Shown piece by piece: positions 15,070 to 18,580 of a stretch of 18,580 bases of DNA. The stretch comes from CAZEQD01 sp964514305 (GTDB taxonomy: Bacteria > Acidobacteriota > Aminicenantia > Aminicenantales > Aminicenantaceae). Location of the stretch: the NCBI GenBank assembly GCA_964514305.1, contig CAZEQD010000039.1, positions 1 to 18,580 of the forward strand, read 5' to 3'. Position 1 is the stretch's first letter. Every line of letters begins with the position of its first letter. The notes below the pieces were generated by a model. That model did no database searches. It was not told the origin of the DNA and saw only the letters and a program-made list of their open reading frames with translations. A program made the position numbers and the translations under genes.

Positions 15070-15999
15070 ATGCGCAGGAAATTTGCACTTTTAGGAACAA
15101 TCACTTATGACCGTATCCGCTCTCAATCTGGTTTTCTCTGGCAGGGGCTGGGTGGTGTTTTGTACCAAGCAGCAACCTTTTGTGCTTTAGGAGAGGAAGT
15201 TTGTCTTTATACCCTCCTCAGCCAGAAACTTAAGGCAGAGGTGGAAAGAATAACAAGCGGTTGGCCAAACTTCCAGCAGCGGGGAATTAACCTTGTGCCT
15301 GAGGCTGGAAATGAAGTCCATCTTTATTATCCACCAGAAGGGGAAAGAATGGAAATTCTAAAATCAGTAGTTCCTCCTCTTAAGCCTGACACGCTCCTTA
15401 AAGGACTCCATGGCCATCAATTTGAGATGCTGATGGCTGTTTTTAACTCTGGTTTTGAGCTGAAATTGAAGGACTGGCAGAAGATTGTCCGCACAATTTC
15501 CTGTTCAATATGGCTTGATATCCATTCCCTTTGTCTTTCCCGGGAGCTTCACCGGCTTCGAAGGTATGTACCTCTTCCTGAGGCCTGGGCTTGGATTGAA
15601 GGAGTAAATTTTATCCAGGCTAACGCCAAAGAAGCAGCCTCTCTTCTGGGCCATCCCCAAGAGCATCCTTCCTCTGCTGAACTTTTAGATTTTGCTGAAA
15701 AGGCTTTTCTTTTAGGAACTAAGGCCTTATTTGTCACCTTAGGCAAGGAGGGGGTGTTGGTAATTACTCCTAAAGGAGCTGAAACAATATCTGCTGCTAA
15801 AGCCAATCAAGTGGTGGATACCACTGGCTGCGGTGATGTTTTCGGAGCAGCTACAGCCCTAAAACTGAGGGCCGGTTTAGAGCCTGTTGAGGCTGCTTCT
15901 TTTGGGCTGGAATTGGCATCAAGGGCTGTTTTTGTCAGGGGAATAGTAGAGACTTATAAAATAATAAAAGACTTTCAAAAGGATAGCTTAGCTCCTTAA
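15070..15999 (+). CDS. PfkB-family (ribokinase-like) carbohydrate kinase
   Basis: Cytoplasmic ATP-dependent kinase of the PfkB/ribokinase family, 309 aa, a normal length. The N-terminus has the beta-strand start FALLGTITYDRI and the glycine pair in LGGVLYQAATFCALGEEV. The second PfkB signature is DTTGCGDVFGAA at about 250-261, with D256 the expected catalytic base and the anion-hole glycines intact; the usual alanine of GAGD is a cysteine. ATP-site features FVTLGKEGVLV and INFIQANAKEA (NxxE-like, about residues 180-190) are also present. The substrate cannot be told from the sequence: sugar, sugar phosphate or nucleoside are all possible. AAGGA at 15058-15062 lies 7 nt before the ATG. It is a stand-alone gene with its own promoter, divergent from the LarA homologue. 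Confidence 0.88.
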   Translation: MRRKFALLGTITYDRIRSQSGFLWQGLGGVLYQAATFCALGEEVCLYTLLSQKLKAEVERITSGWPNFQQRGINLVPEAGNEVHLYYPPEGERMEILKSVVPPLKPDTLLKGLHGHQFEMLMAVFNSGFELKLKDWQKIVRTISCSIWLDIHSLCLSRELHRLRRYVPLPEAWAWIEGVNFIQANAKEAASLLGHPQEHPSSAELLDFAEKAFLLGTKALFVTLGKEGVLVITPKGAETISAAKANQVVDTTGCGDVFGAATALKLRAGLEPVEAASFGLELASRAVFVRGIVETYKIIKDFQKDSLAP

Positions 16000-16178
16000 A
16001 TTTCTGTTAGCTAAATAGATATCCCTGCTCCTGCCATTACTTCTACTTTATGTTTGGCTATTTGGGATTTGGAAGAGCTGGTTGGCAGCAGCCTTTATGG
16101 TGACTTACCGTTGTCAACTTTTATTTCTTTGTCAGGAATTTCACTTCTAATGATTTTGGGTATAGTTCCAGCAACGAA

Positions 16179-16200
16179 CTTTCAACAAAAATGTTGAAAG
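16179..16200 (-). terminator. Stem-loop between the convergent kinase and S9 genes
   Basis: CTTTCAACA (16179-16187) and TGTTGAAAG (16192-16200) form a perfect 9-bp stem with an AAAA loop, 17 nt past the S9 peptidase stop. Placement between convergent genes suggests a terminator or mRNA 3' end structure. As with the hairpin after the DUF72 gene, no U-tract follows on either side. Confidence 0.45.
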
Positions 16201-16216
16201 AGTGAAGCATCATTGC

Positions 16217-18250
16217 TTAGTTATTTGACCCGCTTCCCTTTACATACTTGTCATACCAATCTAGGTAACGCTCATAGAGATCCTTGGTGAATGATGGTGT
16301 ATCGATTCCGTGATGTTCACCAGGATAGACAACGAGTTGAGTGGTACGTCCAAGTCGTTTGAGTGCTTGATAGAACTGCTCCGCATTGATGATAGGCACA
16401 TTCCAATCCTTTTCCCCTCCAACAAAGAGGGTTGGGGTGGTCACGTTCTCCACATAGTTAAAAGGCGAGAGCTTATTCCAAATCTCTCGATTCTCCTTTT
16501 TCCAGGGAAGGCCCAATTCAAACTCCCACCAGCGCTGATACTGGTCGTGGCCATAATTGCTCACATAGAGCGCAGTGCCAGCGCCGGAGATAGCGGCCTT
16601 GAATCGGTTAGTCTTGACGATTACCAAGTTGGTCAGCTCGCCGCCGTAGGACCATCCGCCTACCCCCAGCCGATCGGGATCAGCATAACCTTGTTCAATT
16701 ACATAGTCAATTGAGGCCATGACGTCTTCGAATTCCTTATCCCCCTCCGATTTACAGAGGGCCAAGGAAAAATCCTGGCCGTAGCCTGAAGAACCGCGCG
16801 GATTGGGAAGGACAACCACATAGCCGCGGGCGGCAAAAAGCTGGGCTGAGAAATTGAAACCATAATTGTATTGGGCAACTGGTCCGCCATGGAGGCGAAG
16901 CAGAGTGGGGTAGCGAAAGCTTGGATTGAAGCCTGGCGGCTTGACTACAAAGGCTTCAATTTCAGTTCCATCCTTGCTTTTAAAACGGACTTCCTCCACA
17001 GCTCCAAGTCGAATCTCAGAAAAAAGTTTCTGGTTAACATGGGAGACCTGCTTTAACTTACCTTTAGCGTAGATAAACACTTCAGGAGGTAGATGGGGCT
17101 GGGTAATGAGGCCAGCAATCATCCCCCTTTTACCTATTTCGAAATCGTAGACGACTTTAGAGCCGGTAATGAACCGTTCTACCTTGCCTCCTCCCACAGG
17201 AATCCGGGCCAGTTGATACTCACCACTGTCTTCTAACACGAAGTAAATCGATTTTCCGTCCAGGGAGAAACGTGGATTTGATATGTGGCGATCAAGCTTC
17301 TTGGTAAGCACCTTGGGTTCTCCACCCTTAAAAGATATTACAGCGAGGTGAGCTGTAGCGTAAACAAAAGCATCAGGGTCAGTGACAGAGATGTAAGCGA
17401 TGTACTTACCGTCTGGACTCCAGGTGGGAGAGCTGTCAGAGCCGGGATTCTTGGTAACCTGAAGCAGCGTTTTTCCCTTGTCAGGATTGTCTGCGGCCAC
17501 AACCCATATATCGGTGTTATAATTACTATCAGGTTCATCGGTACGGTTGCTGACGAAGGCTACAAATTTACCGTCCGGTGACCAGGCAGGCTCACTGTCA
17601 TCAAAATCGCCAGATGTAATTTGAGTCACCTTTTTAGATTTTATATCGAAGACGTAGAGATGGGTGCGGCGATGATCCAGATAGCCGACGTAATCTCGCT
17701 TGAACTGAAGACGATCTATCACCCAGGGTTTGGGTGTTTTTTTCTTGTCTTTTTTGCCTTCTAAGTCTTCGGGCTTCGGATCTTTAATGGTCAACAGTAA
17801 TTTGCTGCTATCTGGAGACCACTCGTAGGACCTGACCCCTTGAGGAACTTCGGTGAGCTGGACGGCATCTCCGCCCTTTCTGAACAGCGTCCAGACTTGG
17901 GTCTTGCCATTGCCCCGGGCAGAAAGAAAAGACAAATATTTACCGTCAGGGCTCCACCGCGGCCGCCAGGCGGAGCTTCCTTTGGCTGTCATCGGTATCG
18001 CCTCCCCACCTTCGACTGGTAACATCCAGATGCGGCTCTCGCTCTTGTCTTTCTCAAGGTACGTAGTAGATATGACGAAAGCAACCCATTGACCATCGGG
18101 ACTGATCTGTGGATCGTAGACGTCCTGAATTCGGAAATAATCATCCACGCTCAAGTTTCTGAGGTTATCACCTCCCTGCCCGAGTCCTAAGGCCCAAACC
18201 AATCCCAGGAGAAGAGCTAAAATTAATAAACGATTTAACCCTTTCTTCAT
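16217..18250 (-). CDS. Exported S9-family prolyl-oligopeptidase-type serine peptidase
   Basis: Secreted or periplasmic serine peptidase (dipeptidyl/acylaminoacyl-peptidase type), 677 aa. A signal peptide occupies about residues 1-25 (KKGLNRLLILALLLGLVWALGLG). A TolB/PD40-like beta-propeller follows at about 35-400, with repeats such as SPDGQWVAFV, SPDGKYLSFL, SPDGKFVAFV and SPDGKYIAYI. The C-terminal alpha/beta hydrolase domain has the full triad: S534 in GGWSYGG, D615 in GGEKDWNVP and H647 in GEHHGI. An upstream strand carries LRLHGGP, the oxyanion-hole region. The ATG follows GGGAGG (18261 to 18256) by 5 nt. A promoter at 18418-18446 and an upstream 17-codon ORF suggest a leader of about 160 nt. 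It converges with the sugar kinase. The family assignment is very secure; exact substrate preference is unknown. Confidence 0.95.
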   Translation of the reverse strand: MKKGLNRLLILALLLGLVWALGLGQGGDNLRNLSVDDYFRIQDVYDPQISPDGQWVAFVISTTYLEKDKSESRIWMLPVEGGEAIPMTAKGSSAWRPRWSPDGKYLSFLSARGNGKTQVWTLFRKGGDAVQLTEVPQGVRSYEWSPDSSKLLLTIKDPKPEDLEGKKDKKKTPKPWVIDRLQFKRDYVGYLDHRRTHLYVFDIKSKKVTQITSGDFDDSEPAWSPDGKFVAFVSNRTDEPDSNYNTDIWVVAADNPDKGKTLLQVTKNPGSDSSPTWSPDGKYIAYISVTDPDAFVYATAHLAVISFKGGEPKVLTKKLDRHISNPRFSLDGKSIYFVLEDSGEYQLARIPVGGGKVERFITGSKVVYDFEIGKRGMIAGLITQPHLPPEVFIYAKGKLKQVSHVNQKLFSEIRLGAVEEVRFKSKDGTEIEAFVVKPPGFNPSFRYPTLLRLHGGPVAQYNYGFNFSAQLFAARGYVVVLPNPRGSSGYGQDFSLALCKSEGDKEFEDVMASIDYVIEQGYADPDRLGVGGWSYGGELTNLVIVKTNRFKAAISGAGTALYVSNYGHDQYQRWWEFELGLPWKKENREIWNKLSPFNYVENVTTPTLFVGGEKDWNVPIINAEQFYQALKRLGRTTQLVVYPGEHHGIDTPSFTKDLYERYLDWYDKYVKGSGSNN

Positions 18251-18264
18251 TTATACCTCCCTTT

Positions 18265-18318
18265 TCATATGCTTTTTGGTTTATAAGGAATCCAGTCAAT
18301 AAAGCCTAGAATGGTCAT
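18265..18318 (-). CDS. Putative 17-codon leader ORF upstream of the S9 peptidase
   Basis: In the mRNA leader of the S9 gene an ATG (18318) follows GGAGGGAG (18330 to 18323) at good spacing. It opens a 17-codon frame, MTILGFIDWIPYKPKSI, closed by TGA at 18267-18265. The stop lies just 3 nt before the S9 gene's own ribosome binding site (18261 to 18256) and 14 nt before its start. This geometry would allow translational coupling or leader-peptide regulation. The peptide resembles nothing I know. Being so short, it may also be a chance ORF with a fortuitous purine run. Confidence 0.4.
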   Translation of the reverse strand: MTILGFIDWIPYKPKSI

Positions 18319-18417
18319 TTAACTCCCTCCGCTCTTATCTTGTGTGTTCTAAAAAATAGTTTTTCGCTCATATCCTTGGGGGAAGGACTTGGCAAATTAA
18401 TTTAATTTTCTAATAGT

Positions 18418-18446
18418 ATCCTATTCACCCAAATTAGGCCTGTCAA
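18418..18446 (-). promoter_or_regulatory. Promoter of the S9 peptidase gene (TTGACA-17-TAGGAT)
   Basis: On the minus strand a perfect -35 TTGACA (18446 to 18441) and TAGGAT (18423 to 18418, four of six matches) are separated by exactly 17 nt. The start site would be near 18411, giving a leader of about 160 nt that contains the 17-codon ORF. Two 20-bp repeats lie directly upstream. Confidence 0.55.
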
Positions 18447-18461
18447 GTATTTGTATTGAGA

Positions 18462-18541
18462 CTTTCCCGAATTTTACGCAAAAAATAAGTGTAAAGCCTT
18501 TAGAAACACAATGGAAAACAGCTTTCCCATATTTTACGCAA
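18462..18541 (-). repeat. Two 20-bp direct repeats 60 bp apart upstream of the S9 promoter
   Basis: The 20-bp sequences at 18462-18481 and 18522-18541 agree at 18 of 20 positions; both begin CTTTCCC and end ATTTTACGCAA, differing only in two central bases. The flanks and the 40-bp interval show no similarity, so this is not a simple tandem duplication. Relative to the predicted start near 18411 the centres lie near -61 and -121, positions usual for activator binding. A third copy at the same period would start at 18582, just outside the window, so a longer array cannot be excluded. Confidence 0.5.
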
Positions 18542-18580
18542 GTTCACTTTATTCAAGATATCTTTTAACCTGATAAAGTT

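Noticed and set aside
16095..16181. A 28-codon minus-strand open stretch reading like a protein C-terminus, as a gene remnant
   Set aside because: It has no start codon and is too short to tell from chance; an in-frame stop lies inside the adjacent hairpin.
18462..18541. Two repeats at a 60-bp period as the edge of a CRISPR array
   Set aside because: The units are only 20 bp, differ at two central bases and sit at activator positions of a promoter. With two copies visible there is no support for an array, though the window ends just before a third would begin.

Overview
The window reads as a chromosomal segment of a moderately AT-rich, Gram-negative-type bacterium. It is dense in large exported proteins: an M28 peptidase, a BNR/sortilin-like propeller protein, a DUF5117-type zinc metalloprotease and an S9 peptidase. 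All four carry signal peptides. This mix, next to a Gram-negative-style pgsB-pgsC-pgsW cluster, most resembles Candidatus Aminicenantes or related Acidobacteriota-like lineages. That assignment is inference from gene content; there is no rRNA or marker gene here. No mobile element, tRNA, rRNA or CRISPR array was seen.

Layout. Positions 1-175 hold a divergent promoter region; a strong leftward promoter implies a gene beyond the left edge. Positions 176-5420 (plus) carry an exported M28 peptidase with a degenerate M19-dipeptidase-like C-terminal domain, then an overlapping pgsB-pgsC-pgsW operon for poly-gamma-glutamate synthesis and export. Positions 5471-10386 (minus) carry an unrecognised two-helix membrane protein, a DUF72 protein and a giant exported Asp-box/BNR protein. 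After a 0.5 kb divergent intergenic region come a zinc metalloprotease (plus, 10946-13336), a LarA-type nickel racemase homologue (minus, 13439-14806), a PfkB-family sugar kinase (plus, 15070-15999) and an S9 prolyl-oligopeptidase-type peptidase (minus, 16217-18250). The S9 gene has an unusually informative upstream region: a TTGACA promoter, two near-identical 20-bp sites 60 bp apart, and a 17-codon leader ORF with its own ribosome binding site.

How the genes fit together. The four exported proteins suggest a peptide-scavenging lifestyle. The pgs genes point to a polyglutamate surface or released polymer, and the adjacent M28 enzyme could process peptides or polyglutamate outside the cytoplasm (inference). 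The LarA homologue and sugar kinase are ordinary metabolic genes with no partners here.

Most worth a second look: (1) two genes, pgsB and the BNR giant, appear to start at AUU codons placed 6-7 nt after near-perfect Shine-Dalgarno sequences; for the BNR gene the mapped-by-eye promoter nearly excludes the upstream ATG. (2) The M28 protein carries what looks like an M19 dipeptidase fold stripped of its metal ligands. (3) The S9 upstream region combines paired operator-like repeats with a leader ORF.
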